Shown: positions 22,017 through 33,052, numbered from the stretch's first letter. The stretch: DNA of 64,000 bases from Polytrichum commune (GCA_950295325.1 OX485807.1:10877001-10941000), one strand, 5' to 3'. Notes: a model not told the origin generated them from the sequence alone. Numbers and translations: made by a program.

Positions 22017-25000
22017 CAAAAAGTACTATGACTTTTGATAAGAAATCTGGCAAGATTTGTCGAGCACAGTGTTTGTAAATTTGTTTGTACTACAAGTTTT
22101 CACTTGCTGAAGTTTGTTGGACTGAAGTAAAAAATTATGTATGTCATGTAGAAAGCTTATGTTCAAACCAATTTGGTACCCAATACATCTTTATTGAGCA
22201 CAAGAAATTGTCGTTCTCGAACACATAAGGTAAACCGGTGATAATTCCAACCTCTTCCAAAAAGTGACCCTTCTGCACGTCTACTAATCCCACAATCAGA
22301 ACACACATTTAAGCGTCTGTATGTCTCTGGAACAAATCAGGGACAAATTTGAGTGAAAATGGGACAAAACTTGAAAGAATGCGAGGTTGGTTATGGACGA
22401 TTGTGGAATTAGATTTGGGCAAGCGTCTTAACATAATATATCTTGTCCACCAGTTTAATCTCCTGCAAACATTGATCAATAGTCTACTGCAAGATGTCAT
22501 CTGGGCATACTAGTTTAATTGATCGTGTTTTGTAACTTGGCAGTTTAACTTTAATTTCTGAGTTTATTGTGTAGTAGTTGGTTGTAGGGATGAATTCTGT
22601 CATAACTTTGAAGGTCACGCATCAGTTGAGGTTTGAGGAATTTCATGACAGTCTGATCCTGGGAAGTTCCAGTAGCTACAGGGAATATAGTAGTTAGTGT
22701 CACCAATACTGTTTGTCTTGCTGAATACTAATTGTGCACCGGATATCTAGAATCACCAACACTATTTGCAAACTTACAATTATTTGCCATTCCTGGTATT
22801 TCTTTTGGGGGTCTGAAGGAATTTGTACAGTACTGCTATTATTCTCATTTACTAAGTGAATTTTCATCCAAATTACAATCATCTATAACAATATTTCACT
22901 ACAGATTTGTTAAGATACAAAATATACCAATTTGTTTCAATAATTGGTATGGAATTCATCTAACTTCAATCATCCATGACAACACTTGTGAACTTATTCA
23001 TAAGAAGTGACATTAGAAAAGCATAATATACCATATGACAGTAAGTACAATAGTTGGTGCAGTTATGCGGATATGAGGCCTTGGTTGGGTCGCTTGTTGA
23101 TCACAATTGCAGATTCAGGGACTAGCTACAACCTGGAAATATAATTGTGTTTTGGAAGAACAACTTGGGTTGCTTGCGGCTTCCTCAGTCTCTCGAACAT
23201 GGTTTCCTTTTGGTTCAAACGAAAATAGACTTAAATTAATCGGACTTACTTTTGATTGGAAACTCGCAGTTGTGTCAGGTAAAATATCTATGGGTTCTAC
23301 AACTTTTCACTTGCAAAATTTTACAGAATTGAGGAAGTTTGTTGGAATCGAAGCAGAATTTCGAGAGATTTGGCTGGATTGGGAGCGTAAGAGCCACACC
23401 AGTGGGAGTGAAGAAAGTCAATGCAGATAGTATATATGGAGGAATCCAAACACCCCACTCTTTCAAAGCCCTCATAACGTTATTCAACTCCTCCATCTTG
23501 ATGACAATCTGTTTTTTTCCTCAAACTATCATTTAGGACTTCTTTAGGTTGCAACCCCTGCACACGTAAGATTGAACTGTTGACCAAAAAATTGAAAGAG
23601 CTAGTTCTTGGGGAAATTTCATGAAGTTCTTCCTCTCTTTCAACCAAGCCTTTATGGCGGTAATTCCCCCACGAGCTTCCGCATCATGGTCATGAAGGAG
23701 GCATCAAATTTGTCCTTATTGGACATGTCCACCCAGTTTTGATAAGCCCACACCTTGTAACCATTCCCCTTGCGGGGACGTTCCCAACCATGCCGTTTCA
23801 TGAGCTCTTGCCTGATATTACATCCTCTCACATATACAAACATGAAACTCCATGATCATCTGATATTACATCCTCTCACAAAGTTTGATGCAATTCTTTT
23901 AGGATAATAAGCAATTAAAATTGTGCAAGATTTGAACTTACTTGGGCTAGAAACACACAACAACTTCTATCTGTGCAACTCATGTATGTTTAGGTAGCTT
24001 GCCAATTTTCACCACAAAATGCTCTACATAAGTATGGTGAAAATGGAAAAAATTGGATTAAAATTGATGACAATCGAATGAAAATTGTATATAAGATAAA
24101 TGGGGATAGCAACGAGGATGGTAAACTAAATCTTGTTGCAAGCTGTGAGGGATTTATGTTTGCTCCGCAACGTAGCAGGGCCTCGCAGTGGAAGCAAAAT
24201 TGAAAATGGCTATGAGAGAGCTCCCCATATATACTACTCTCAACATGATCACACCACCCTAACAAATCATAGTTCTATGTAGATAACGTGTAGACTATAT
24301 TGCGTTATGAGTGGTTGTCATTGAAGTTATATGTCCGTAATCGCCATTTTAAGAGATTAGATTTCTAATTTGGTGTGGACATTTCATTATGATCACGCCG
24401 TGGATTTTATGACAGTGCTAACGACCCGCCTCCACAATTCATTTTGAAAAGACCTCTTGAAATGTGTACACTGTCAATATCAAATTTACGACACAAAGTC
24501 AAATCGTCACTCCCTCCATGAATTTCATATATAACCATTTAATGAGCTCAAAAATCTTTACTTTGAAAATGGATAAGATACACGTATGAGCTCCAGAAAT
24601 TATGAAGGGAATGGCTACGGATAACATGAATTGAAGTTGGCTACAGCATCGCAACTATTGCATGCTTTGCATCCTAGTAAAAGTGGGTGCATATTAATCA
24701 AAACTGTCCATTCAACCCTTATTATTCCTACACCACTTGGGTCTCCAAATGTCGCAGCTTGACTCATTCTCACTCCCGAAACATGCGATAGCTGAAAATT
24801 GGAGTGGAAAGGGGGAGATGACTCCTAATCAAGTGATCTTCAGCAAAGTACCCGGCGAGATTTTTGGGAATAATTGGTCAAAATCCTAGTGTTCCAAAGT
24901 CCACCTGGTTACATGTTGTGATCTTTTGGTACTTCTTTATGGATTCGAGGTATATTCCACAGATTACCCTAAATTGATGGGTAATTTTCCTGGGGTCTTT

Positions 25001-26053
25001 GAACTTCAACTGGTTCATCTATAACTAGCGGTCAGTTCTCCCTGTTCATTGCTTCAGCACATGCTATGATTAACACTTTAGAAAGAACTTGGGGGCATTC
25101 TACCCAAGAGAAGTCTCTCATGTTAACGGTTGGCCTGGTCCATCAATGATCAAGGGTTGACCATTGCCATTTCAACACTATACAACAGTAAATCTAATAT
25201 TCGGGAACAGCTTTGATATTCATTCAATTCTTAGATTTATTTGGGGGCTTGAATCGAAGCCAACGCTCACTCTTCACTCATCAGAGTACTGGAAAATGAT
25301 CTCTCATGATTAAAATACAGTTTGGAGTTTTTGTGAGACCCTTACACTTCAAGGACCTGTATTAGTTTTAGTTTTACCTCCCACAATAAGGGTCTAACCT
25401 CAAAATGATGTGACATGAGTTGGGTGTCCGACTGACAAAAGGAACGGTCTGATTGTGGGTGCACAAAATACCCCTTTGTCATATAAAATCTCAGCTATGC
25501 TATCTGATCATAAACTATGCACAAATTTAGGGTCACTTCACACACGGGCCAAGAGCCGTGACCATGAAAGTGTGAGAGCCCTAAAGAAAGTGTCCAAAGG
25601 CCATCCCAAGATACCATCCAAAATCATGTAGTGTGGTCACGGACCGTCAAGTGTAGTGTGAAATCACATGTGACTAGGCCCTCAACCAAATGCTATTTCA
25701 ATGAATTTCTAGTCATGCAGGTCCTCATGCATGATAAAATAGAATAAACCAACGGTTGTGAGCGTTTGGAGTGCCATGGTCTCACGGTTTTGGGTTAGGC
25801 CTACCTCCAAGAGGTGGTTTTTGAGAATAGTCCAAGTGACCATGAAACATGATCCATTCGATGCCATGTAGGAATCCATGTAGACTTTACATCCATCTTG
25901 CATTCACATACTCCGTTGGTCCCTCAAGCGTAGTGTGAAGCGAACTTGGACCGGCTCCGCCTTTTCCTCCAATGAGAGTGCTTGAAGTGTAATGGTCACA
26001 GGCTCTCAGTCTTGTGTGTGAAGTGGCCCTTATAGTCATTATAAATCAGCAAA
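22017..26053. other. Intergenic region with diverged repeats, no gene called
   Basis: Open frames at 23107-23430 (+, 107 codons) and 23652-23843 (-, 63 codons, containing KRHGWERPRKGNGYKVWAYQ) match nothing I recognise. About 22690-22900 is a relative of 13880-14190, and about 24930-25060 is an inverted relative of 17100-17249. The rest is AT-rich. The 25531-26030 element is listed separately. Confidence 0.45.
25530..26030. mobile_element. TIR element family C, about 500 bp
   Basis: Left AGGGTCACTTCACACACGGG and right inverse AGGGCCACTTCACACACAAG form imperfect terminal repeats of about 38 bp, both continuing to a TGACCAT core. A partial inverted relative of its left portion lies at 11872-12030, sharing GTCACATATGATTTCACACT-type sequence. 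No clean TSD is visible and no coding sequence is present. Confidence 0.55.
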
Positions 26054-26061
26054 TCCTCAAG

Positions 26062-26559
26062 CCCGGGTACGCAACTCCCGTATTATATGGTCTTGATTAT
26101 AATCACTTATAATGCATTTTAGTCCAATATTGAGTGATACAATTTGTTTTAATGTAGGAAACCCTTGTAGCCCTTCTAACAAGGAATCCCAAAATGTAAT
26201 TATATTTAGGAAATGAATATATTTTGAAGAATATAATTGCATTAAAAACCTAATTATATGATTTTTTTTAATACATGTACCATAGGTCAAACTATCCAAC
26301 TTTTTGGATTTTTTAATAAAATTTTAACATTGTGAATGAATTATAATTTTAATGGGAGGCAACTATTCGTGGCTTATAATTTTAGTGAGAGGCTTAATAA
26401 ATATGCAACCCAACCTTTTTTTTTATCTCATTTTATTTAATTTGGTCTTCACCCAACTTTTTGATCATTTTAATTTGATATAATTTTTACAAAAGCCGTC
26501 CTCTAAGCCGTTTTAAGAACGATGCCCCCTGCGTATAATATGGGAGTTGCGTACCTGGG
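26062..26559. mobile_element. MITE family 1, copy 2 (498 bp), TSD split by a retrotransposon
   Basis: Same termini and body as 5466-6020, with fewer internal 45-bp repeats. The left TSD is TCCTCAAG (26054-26061). On the right, TCCTCAA is followed directly by the LTR start at 26567, and the missing context TCAAGG resumes at 36957. Removing the 10.4-kb element and one TCAA recreates a perfect right TSD, TCCTCAAG. This fixes the order of insertion: MITE first, retrotransposon second. Confidence 0.85.
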
Positions 26560-26566
26560 TCCTCAA

Positions 26567-27114
26567 TGTCGTGTAAATAGCGATCGTGTGTCACTGCAGC
26601 TCGAGTACCAACCACCACTAACAAACAACACTAAAACATAGCAAAGTAACACATAAACAACACACCTCGACAGAGAAGGAAGAGAGTAGAACACTCACAA
26701 TAGCTCTAAATCTCTCTTCAAATGCACACAACTAGTCAAGCTATCTCTCACTCCACCAAGGGAGAATCCAAGAGTGTAAGTAGGGGAAGAAGAACTCAAG
26801 ATTTATTGCAAAATCATGCAATCTACACCTCACACAAGCTCTCTCCACACACTAACTCACAAGACTTGACTTGGCAAGAATGCCAAGCCAAGGAGGAGGC
26901 TCCTCACTTAGGAGCCTTCCTCTCCACATCTAGATTCATCCATCCAAATTTAGATGGATGAAATCCAACGGATAAGGTGCGGCCGTCGACGCCGCATACC
27001 GTGACAGCTGTCGTGTAAATAGCGATCGTGTGTCACTGCAGCTCGAGTACCAACCACCACTAACAAACAACACTAAAACATAGCAAAGTAGCACATAAGC
27101 AACACACCTCGACA
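26567..27114 (-). repeat. 3' LTR region with flanking 106-bp direct repeats
   Basis: In element orientation the order is: 27114-27009, a 106-bp unit starting TGTCGAGGTGTG and ending CACGACA; two bases; 27006-26673, the segment homologous to the 5' LTR start (TGTCACGGTATGCGG); then 26672-26567, the same 106-bp unit again with two differences. The last unit ends the element next to the TSD. The polypurine tract directly precedes the first unit. The 106-bp unit itself has TG...CA ends. The 5' LTR has neither copy, so the two LTRs are not colinear. Confidence 0.75.
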
Positions 27115-27128
27115 TGCCCCCCCTCAGC
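27115..27128 (-). promoter_or_regulatory. Polypurine tract of the methyltransferase-bearing element
   Basis: On the minus strand CAGCTGAGGGGGGGCA runs directly into TGTCGAGGTGTG. This is the expected position of a plus-strand primer, immediately upstream of the 3' LTR. It supports 27114 as the LTR start in this copy. Confidence 0.6.
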
Positions 27129-27401
27129 TGACTATGGAGTTCCGCCAAGCAGCTAGGACCAACGCCAATCTAAAGGGCATGGATAATGAAAGATTGCTCC
27201 GTAACTAACTAGTGTGGTAAACGTTATTCTAAGGGACTGTAGGCTGGGTGCAAGGTGAGCCCCATCCTTAATCGCCTCTGATGTTTGGCCATCAAATCCC
27301 AAAGAATTAAATCCACCGCCTCATGTTGATTGTGTCTCTAAGCCATAACTCCTCATTTTCCATTTGGGTAGGCACAAGATGATGAAAACCACACAGGATC
27401 A

Positions 27402-29003
27402 TTAAGTACGATTGGTGGAAGCACCAAGTACCGAAGATCCTCGACAGCGAGGACAACTCCACTGTCCAGATGGTAGAGAAGTCAAGGGTGGCCTCAAGCA
27501 TACCATGTGTCAACCGCGTTGACACTGATCACACAAGAGCATAGTAGCCGCTCCTTTCTTCTCTCCACACACAAAACATGGAAGACCGTCTGGCACGACG
27601 GCCAGTTCAAGATGAACTGTACCCTCAATAGGTAGATGACATGGGGCACAATTTTTGGAATGCTCGCGACATTCCCTGCCATCCTTGCCTTCCAACAACA
27701 AACCACTCGGCAACACCTCCTTCACCCGAAGGATAGTACGCCCCGCCCTGACATCCAATGTCGTAGGCGCCTCACGTTGGAGGTAGACATAATCCCCTTG
27801 CCGAAATCTCCGCAACTGAGGTCGGTAAGCACCACTACGAATGCGTGCATAACGCAATGTGTCACGGTGCTGAGCAATGGACAAATTCTCCATGGCCATA
27901 GGCATGGCCCTCTGGAAGAATTGAGCCCGCTCCTGCAAACACTCTGCCCAAAGGTCTGGGTCATCCAAGTTCACAACAGGAGCTAGTTTTTCCCGAATAG
28001 AACTCGGGAGTATAGGCTCACGTTCATACAATAATTGATACGGGCTGTAGGATGCCAAAGAGGCCTGCCTACTAAATCGATAACCCATAGCAATCCAAGG
28101 CAACATAAGGTCCCAATCCCGGTGGCTTCCCCGAAGTAATCCATACTTCCTCAAGCCACGCTTGGTTGTCTGAACAACCCGTTCAACCAAGCCATCTGCC
28201 TCCGGAAGATCCCGAGAGGTGGTGCGGTGATCTATGAGCGCATTAGTGCACAACTCCTCAAAAACACCAAGGAACTCCCTCCCTTGGTCCGTCAACACCT
28301 CAGCCGGTGCTCCAAAACGTGCCAACACACGATCCAAAAAGGCGGCCGCGGCCAACTCTGCAGAGTTTTGGGGTAAAGCAACAAGCTCAATCCACTTGCT
28401 AAAATGCTCCACCATCACCAACACGTACTTTGCTCCACGTGGCGTGACAACCAACGGTCCCACAAAGTCTAGCGACCAACGGTAGCCCAATCCCATGATA
28501 GGTAAGGGCTGTAACTAAGGTGACAAGGTGTTAAAGCTAGACCTGACCCGGTCACAAACTTCACACCTCCCGACATAAGCAGCCACCTGTTGATACATGC
28601 CAGTTCACCAATATTGGCCACGCAACATCGAATGTGTCCTGCGTATGCCAAAATGGCCAAGTTCCTCGTGTACTTGTCGCACCAAGGAGGTCCTCTGATC
28701 CGGCCTAGGAACAATACGCCTTGTCCCATCTGGCCACAATTGAAATAACAAACCGTTCTCCCAACGGAACCTTGTTATTCGATGTCCAATCCTATCCCTT
28801 TCCATTGCCGAAATAGACAAAGGAAAGGTACCCTGTTGAAGCTTATGCAATACGGGAAGATCCTCCCATATATCCATAATAGCTTGAGGCCGATCAGTCT
28901 CATCATCCGAACCCTGTATCGGAATCTCAACAGATGCACCAGAAAATAAAGTAGTAGGCAGCCGCGTGCCAACCTGGAACCGCCTCTCGATCACAATCTC
29001 CAT
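27402..29003 (-). pseudogene. Integrase with C-terminal PHD finger (3' part of pol)
   Basis: Frame 28605-29003 holds a linker and the integrase zinc finger (HEELGHFGIRRTH, then CEVCDRV past a stop). Frame 27510-28496 holds the catalytic core with the acidic triad visible: Asp10 (SLDFVGPL), Asp70 (LTDQGREF) and Glu105 (ADGLVERV). The C-terminal region (RRFRQGDYVYL) follows. The last part is a PHD finger: CFVC, 11 residues, CDQC, then after a TGA the expected His and Cys (HMVC), then CPRC, giving C4-H-C3 zinc ligands. A Trp next to the His is replaced by the TGA at 27510. Pol then ends at a TAA at 27402. Other stops are TGA at 28605 and TAG at 28515. Chromoviruses usually carry a chromodomain at this position. 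A PHD finger normally reads histone H3 tails, so it may guide integration; that is inference. Confidence 0.85.
27438..27580 (-). other. PHD finger domain at the integrase C-terminus
   Basis: Zinc ligands in order are Cys-x2-Cys (CFVC), Cys-x2-Cys (CDQC), His-x2-Cys (HMVC) and Cys-x2-Cys (CPRC). A conserved Trp sits two residues before the last Cys pair (GQWSCPRC), as PHD fingers require. One in-frame TGA (27510-27512) lies between the second Cys pair and the His, at a position where PHD fingers usually have Trp, consistent with TGG to TGA. Confidence 0.85.
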
Positions 29004-30528
29004 GCCATCTGGCCCCGGTCAAGTCCTCATCTGAAGGATTTGGATTGCGTGAGAGTCCATCTGCATCCATGTTGGTAATCCCAGTACGGTGTACCACCTC
29101 AAAATCATACTCCTGGAGCAATAAAGCCCACCTGGCAAGCTTGCTAGTAAGCTTATCCGACTCCATGAGCCACCGTAACGGCTGATGGTCAGTCACTAAA
29201 GTAAAGTGCTGACCATAAAGATACGGCCGAAAATGGGCAATAGCCCATACCGCCGCTAATGCTTCTCCCTCGTAGGATGAATAATTAACCTCCGCCGTGT
29301 TATTGCTTCGCGAAGCGTAAGCAACAACATACTCCCGACTAAAATCATCCTTCTGAGTGAGAACTGCTCCCAAACCCAATAAACTCCAATCTGTATGCAA
29401 CTGGAAAGATTTGGAGACATCTAGACGTCGAAGCACTGGAGCCGTACCCAGTTTCTGCTTCAATGTCTCAAACGCCTGTTGTTGCTCACGACCCCAAGTC
29501 CACGGTTGGTCCTTGCTCGTGAGAATGGTGAGAGGCTTGGCGATCAAGCTAAAATTCTTGACGAATCGCCGATAGTAATTCGCCAAGCCCAAGAAAGCAC
29601 AAAGTCTCGGCACATCAACCTGTGCCGGAATCTTTTGCAAGGCGTCCACCTTAGTTTGTTGTACCCCAAGACCTCCTAGAACAATCATATGCCCCAGATA
29701 TGCCAGCCGGTCATGGAAAAACTTGCACTTGCCGTGGTGCAAGCATAATCCCCACCGCTGCAACCGCTCAAAAACAGCTTGAAGATGCCTTACATGCTCC
29801 TGTGGTGTTATACTGAAAATGATAACGTCATCAATGTAACACCGAGCAAAGGGTAAGCCAGAGAGAACTTGGTCCATCACTCTCTGAAACTCCGCAGGTG
29901 CATTCTTCAGGCCAAACGGAAGAAACTTCCAATGGTAAAGTTGATCCTTTCCATCTTGATCAACTCCCCAGAATGCGGTTTTCACTCAGTCTCCCACAAG
30001 TAATGGGAGTTGGTGATAGCCGGATCTCAAGTCCAACGTGCTAAAAACTCGAGCAAATCCGAGGGCATCGAACAACTCCTCCGGGATTGGCATGGGATAT
30101 CGATCCAACTTGGTTTTTCGATTAACTGGACGGTAATCCCCGCACATCCGTTTCTCCGTCCAATTGCCAAAGATATCATTTTTCGATGGCATAACCGTAG
30201 CACAAGCATACTCCCCGTTGGAAAGTTCGATTAGCCTTGCTGCCAAAAGCTCTCGGCAACGAGCCTGAACGCCGCTCCGCTCGGAAACACTGAGCCTATA
30301 AGGTCTCCGAAAAATGGGATGGTCGTCCTCCAACTGAATGTGGATGGGTTTTCCTTTATAACCTTCAAGATCCTGAAGGCTAAAAGCAAAACATCTACGG
30401 TACGAGCGAATAAATGCTCGTACCTTCCGTGCCTCAGCACCAGTGAGACAAGGGCCTAATTCAAGTGGCCAATCATCAAACTCTGTAGTCTCCGTCTCCA
30501 CCAAAGGAGAACCACCTGATGCTGGCAC
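28927..30528 (-). pseudogene. Reverse transcriptase and RNase H of the gypsy element
   Basis: Two in-frame blocks, 29986-30528 and 28927-29985, are separated by a single TGA (29986-29988). The first holds the RT start (MCGDYRPVNRKT, FSTLDLRSGYHQ with the first catalytic Asp). The second holds FLPFGLKNAPAEFQRVM and the YIDD catalytic box at residues 50-53, then the connection (FLGLANYYRRFV). RNase H follows with its acidic residues (LHTDWS, SYEGEALAAVWA, LVTDHQPLRWL, NMDADGLSRNP). The frame is lost near 29015, where a one-base shift moves pol into the 28605-29003 frame. Domain order and sequence are those of Ty3/gypsy. The catalytic residues are intact despite the stop. Confidence 0.92.
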
Positions 30529-30540
30529 AGACTCTAATTG

Positions 30541-32307
30541 CTAATGAGAAGAGGGGGCATTAACCATGCCCCCAGTCTCGGTGCTAGTACTAGAGTCTGA
30601 CATTTCTTCATCACCACCAATATGTGATGATGAAGCCACCACCGGAGGCGAAGAAACCGAAGCAGTGTAAAAATGTTGAGCTCGAAGCTCCTCCATCACA
30701 TGCTGCTCGAATTGAAAAACTCGTTCGGCTTCTCCAACCATGGCGTGAATTCCCTCTTCCATGGGTGTGGACCGCTGTGCCCCCTGACCAAAGTCCTCTG
30801 CCCCCAGAGACAACCACTGGTCACCACGATGCCTTTGCAATGAAAGGCATAAAGCAACAGTCCATACCATAGTATGAAGATCCATAGCTTGGCCCAACAC
30901 GAAGCGTCGTTGGCCCTCAGAAAGGCCGGGAGCTGCGGTGGTGCCAGTGCGGAATCCCATGGCACGTTCCCGTTCGTCAGCCAATGGTTCGGTGTGGGTT
31001 TTGGTGTGAACATCCCACACCATACCCGGCCCCCTATCGCGGAAAACGAATGACTGTGGAAACGTCATAAATGTGGGAAAGGCCCGCCGTGGTGCCCCCA
31101 TTTTGTTGACCAATGCCAACGGGGGTAAATCATCTCGAATAACCGGCAAAGAAGTCCGGTTTGGATCCAACATGTCATCCACCTTTTGATCAAAAGGTGG
31201 AGGCAGTGCAGAAAATGTTGCAGCTAAAGTAGATGACGGTGTGAGGTTGGTCCAAATCCACCGAGGTCGGTGGGCATAAGAACCAATGCTCGCGGCATCC
31301 ACAAAAATGGGATCTCCAAGGTGTTGACGAACATAATAATCGCCTTCCAACACCTTGTCCCGAGAGTCTCCCAACAAAGGTACATTCTCGAAGATATACC
31401 CTGGAGGGGAAGGTTGGTGGGTAAACCACCACTGCATAAGCCGGATGAGGTCCCAGAAAAGGCTAGACCTGGGATCCTCTAAACCTCGGCCTGCTCCAGC
31501 ACGTGAGTGGCCTTGGCATGGCCATCCCGCAATCACCATATCCACCGGGCCCAAGTGTCGTAAGTCGGCCTCACTGATGAGTGTAACATCACGAGGGAGA
31601 CGTAAAAAACACCCACAAATGGCAGTTGGAGGTAACTGCTGGGGGTACAATACCATCAACTGGTGAAGATGGTGACGAGCCACACGGGTGGACACTTGAG
31701 AGTTGTCCACATAGACATACCATCTAACCGTGAGGTCAGCCTCCAATACGGCCGCTAAGCCTGTGCCGATGCCTCCAAACAGTTCCACCAAAATAATCCC
31801 CGCGTCTGGCGGTTGCCATAAAATGGGATCTGCCAATGCCGAGAGGACACCCGGTATGATCGGTGTCCTAGGAGTAAGAGAATGAACAATATCCTCGCAC
31901 CTCCGAAATAGCTCGGCGGAATCACGCCAAGGAGGAAGGGGATCCTTGGGATGGCGCACCAATGCATTTTTAGGTGCCATATCCCGTTGATCGTCTGTAC
32001 TCCCCATGAATGCCAATGACTCCTCCAACAATGCGGAACCATAAGGCAATGTGTCCACCATAGCACCACATCCAAAAACCATAGATAATGGTGCTATGGT
32101 CGCGGCCGCCGCGAAAGCTACGGGAATAAGTTCCCTGCGGCCATCCCCAGCCGACCAACCTGGTCGGATCCACGCCTCCTCAGTCCAGTTGTCCAAACCA
32201 AAACCAAGAGGGTAAAGTGCTTGCTGACCAACTAAAATGTCATAGTTGGTCGCATTTGTCACCGCACACCTAAGAAGAAGAGGTGCGGGTGAATCTCCAG
32301 GCTTCAC
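30541..32307 (-). CDS. C5-cytosine DNA methyltransferase domain within pol, between protease and RT
   Basis: A 588-codon uninterrupted frame in phase with protease and RT. Residues 1-50 finish the protease region (NYDILVGQQALYPLG). The methyltransferase spans about residues 172-485. Motif I is ELFGGIGTG (177-181, S-adenosylmethionine binding). Motif IV is GWPCQGHSRAG with the catalytic Cys264. Motif VI is FENVPLL (Glu307). Motif VIII is HRPRW (347-349). Motif IX is about 446-470, and motif X is GQAMDLHTM (472-475). Motifs run in the standard I-to-X order, unlike the permuted plant DRM enzymes. A target-recognition stretch of about 90 residues separates VIII from IX. A Ser/Glu-rich tail follows. 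All core residues for 5-methylcytosine formation are present. The current frame is bounded by a TAA at 32326 and a TAG at 30541. It could be translated only by readthrough or from an internal start. Confidence 0.9.
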   Translation of the reverse strand: MKPGDSPAPLLLRCAVTNATNYDILVGQQALYPLGFGLDNWTEEAWIRPGWSAGDGRRELIPVAFAAAATIAPLSMVFGCGAMVDTLPYGSALLEESLAFMGSTDDQRDMAPKNALVRHPKDPLPPWRDSAELFRRCEDIVHSLTPRTPIIPGVLSALADPILWQPPDAGIILVELFGGIGTGLAAVLEADLTVRWYVYVDNSQVSTRVARHHLHQLMVLYPQQLPPTAICGCFLRLPRDVTLISEADLRHLGPVDMVIAGWPCQGHSRAGAGRGLEDPRSSLFWDLIRLMQWWFTHQPSPPGYIFENVPLLGDSRDKVLEGDYYVRQHLGDPIFVDAASIGSYAHRPRWIWTNLTPSSTLAATFSALPPPFDQKVDDMLDPNRTSLPVIRDDLPPLALVNKMGAPRRAFPTFMTFPQSFVFRDRGPGMVWDVHTKTHTEPLADERERAMGFRTGTTAAPGLSEGQRRFVLGQAMDLHTMVWTVALCLSLQRHRGDQWLSLGAEDFGQGAQRSTPMEEGIHAMVGEAERVFQFEQHVMEELRAQHFYTASVSSPPVVASSSHIGGDEEMSDSSTSTETGGMVNAPSSH

Positions 32308-32328
32308 TCGGAAGCTAAGCTGTAATTA

Positions 32329-33052
32329 TGGCTCTCGAGTATAACCCATGGCTCGCTCCACGTGACCAATGGATGTGACAATGGTGAATGGACAGGGAGC
32401 CAAATCCTCGGCCGTCAACCTCAACTCTTGGGCAAGCCTCTTGCCGATCATAACTGGTTGTGCCCCTGAATCCATCATCACACAACGGGGAGCAACCCGA
32501 GTAGCATTGCTCCCAGTGCGACTGACCACCAAAATTCCGGTATTATTCACCATACGCACAACACCGGGTCGAATGCCGCGGCGCTCGCGGACAGGTCTAG
32601 CAGCGACATCAGACAGATAGGCTGCACCCGCGGATACTGGTGAGTCATAAGACGTGGTCGGTGCCTTGTCATCTGAGGCGTGTGCGTCAAAAGACGCAAT
32701 GGTCTCTGCCGCAAATCTCGCACGCCGTTTGGCCACATCCTCAGGATCTTCAGAAGCAGGGATGTCCATAGTGGCTTGAGCCACGGTCAGAGAAGGTAAT
32801 GATGCCTTCCCTTCCAAAATCCTACCTGCTAAGTGAAAAACCTTAGCAGGTTGGAACTCTGGCGATGACCACTCCATGGCCGTGAACAAAGGTGTGTGCA
32901 ACACCTTGGATGCCAACGTGTGCGCCACATCAGTCGCTGAATGTGAAACCTCATCGTTTGGATGACGACCACTGACAGATTGGACGGCATCGGCCAATCC
33001 AAAAGATAATGGTAGTCGTGCCTGACCAATTTGGTCCGCGGGCGCATTGTCC
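32329..33052 (-). pseudogene. Retropepsin-type aspartic protease region of pol
   Basis: This frame (best seen at 32326-32997) carries an N-terminal spacer, then the retropepsin core: MMDSGAQPVMIG holds the catalytic Asp-Ser-Gly, followed by IVTSIGHVERAMGY. The closing flap side (YDILVGQQAL) lies beyond a single TAA at 32326-32328 in the next frame block. Upstream, the frame joins gag only if an 8-bp tandem duplication near 33055-33075 is discounted. Length and motif match gypsy proteases. Confidence 0.8.

Noticed and set aside
23107-23430. 107-codon ORF as a gene
   Set aside because: No homology recognised, no splice or promoter context, and diverged interspersed repeats flank it.
26722-26961. 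79-codon ORF repeated at 36672-36911
   Set aside because: The two copies are the two LTR segments of the same retrotransposon; not an independent gene.
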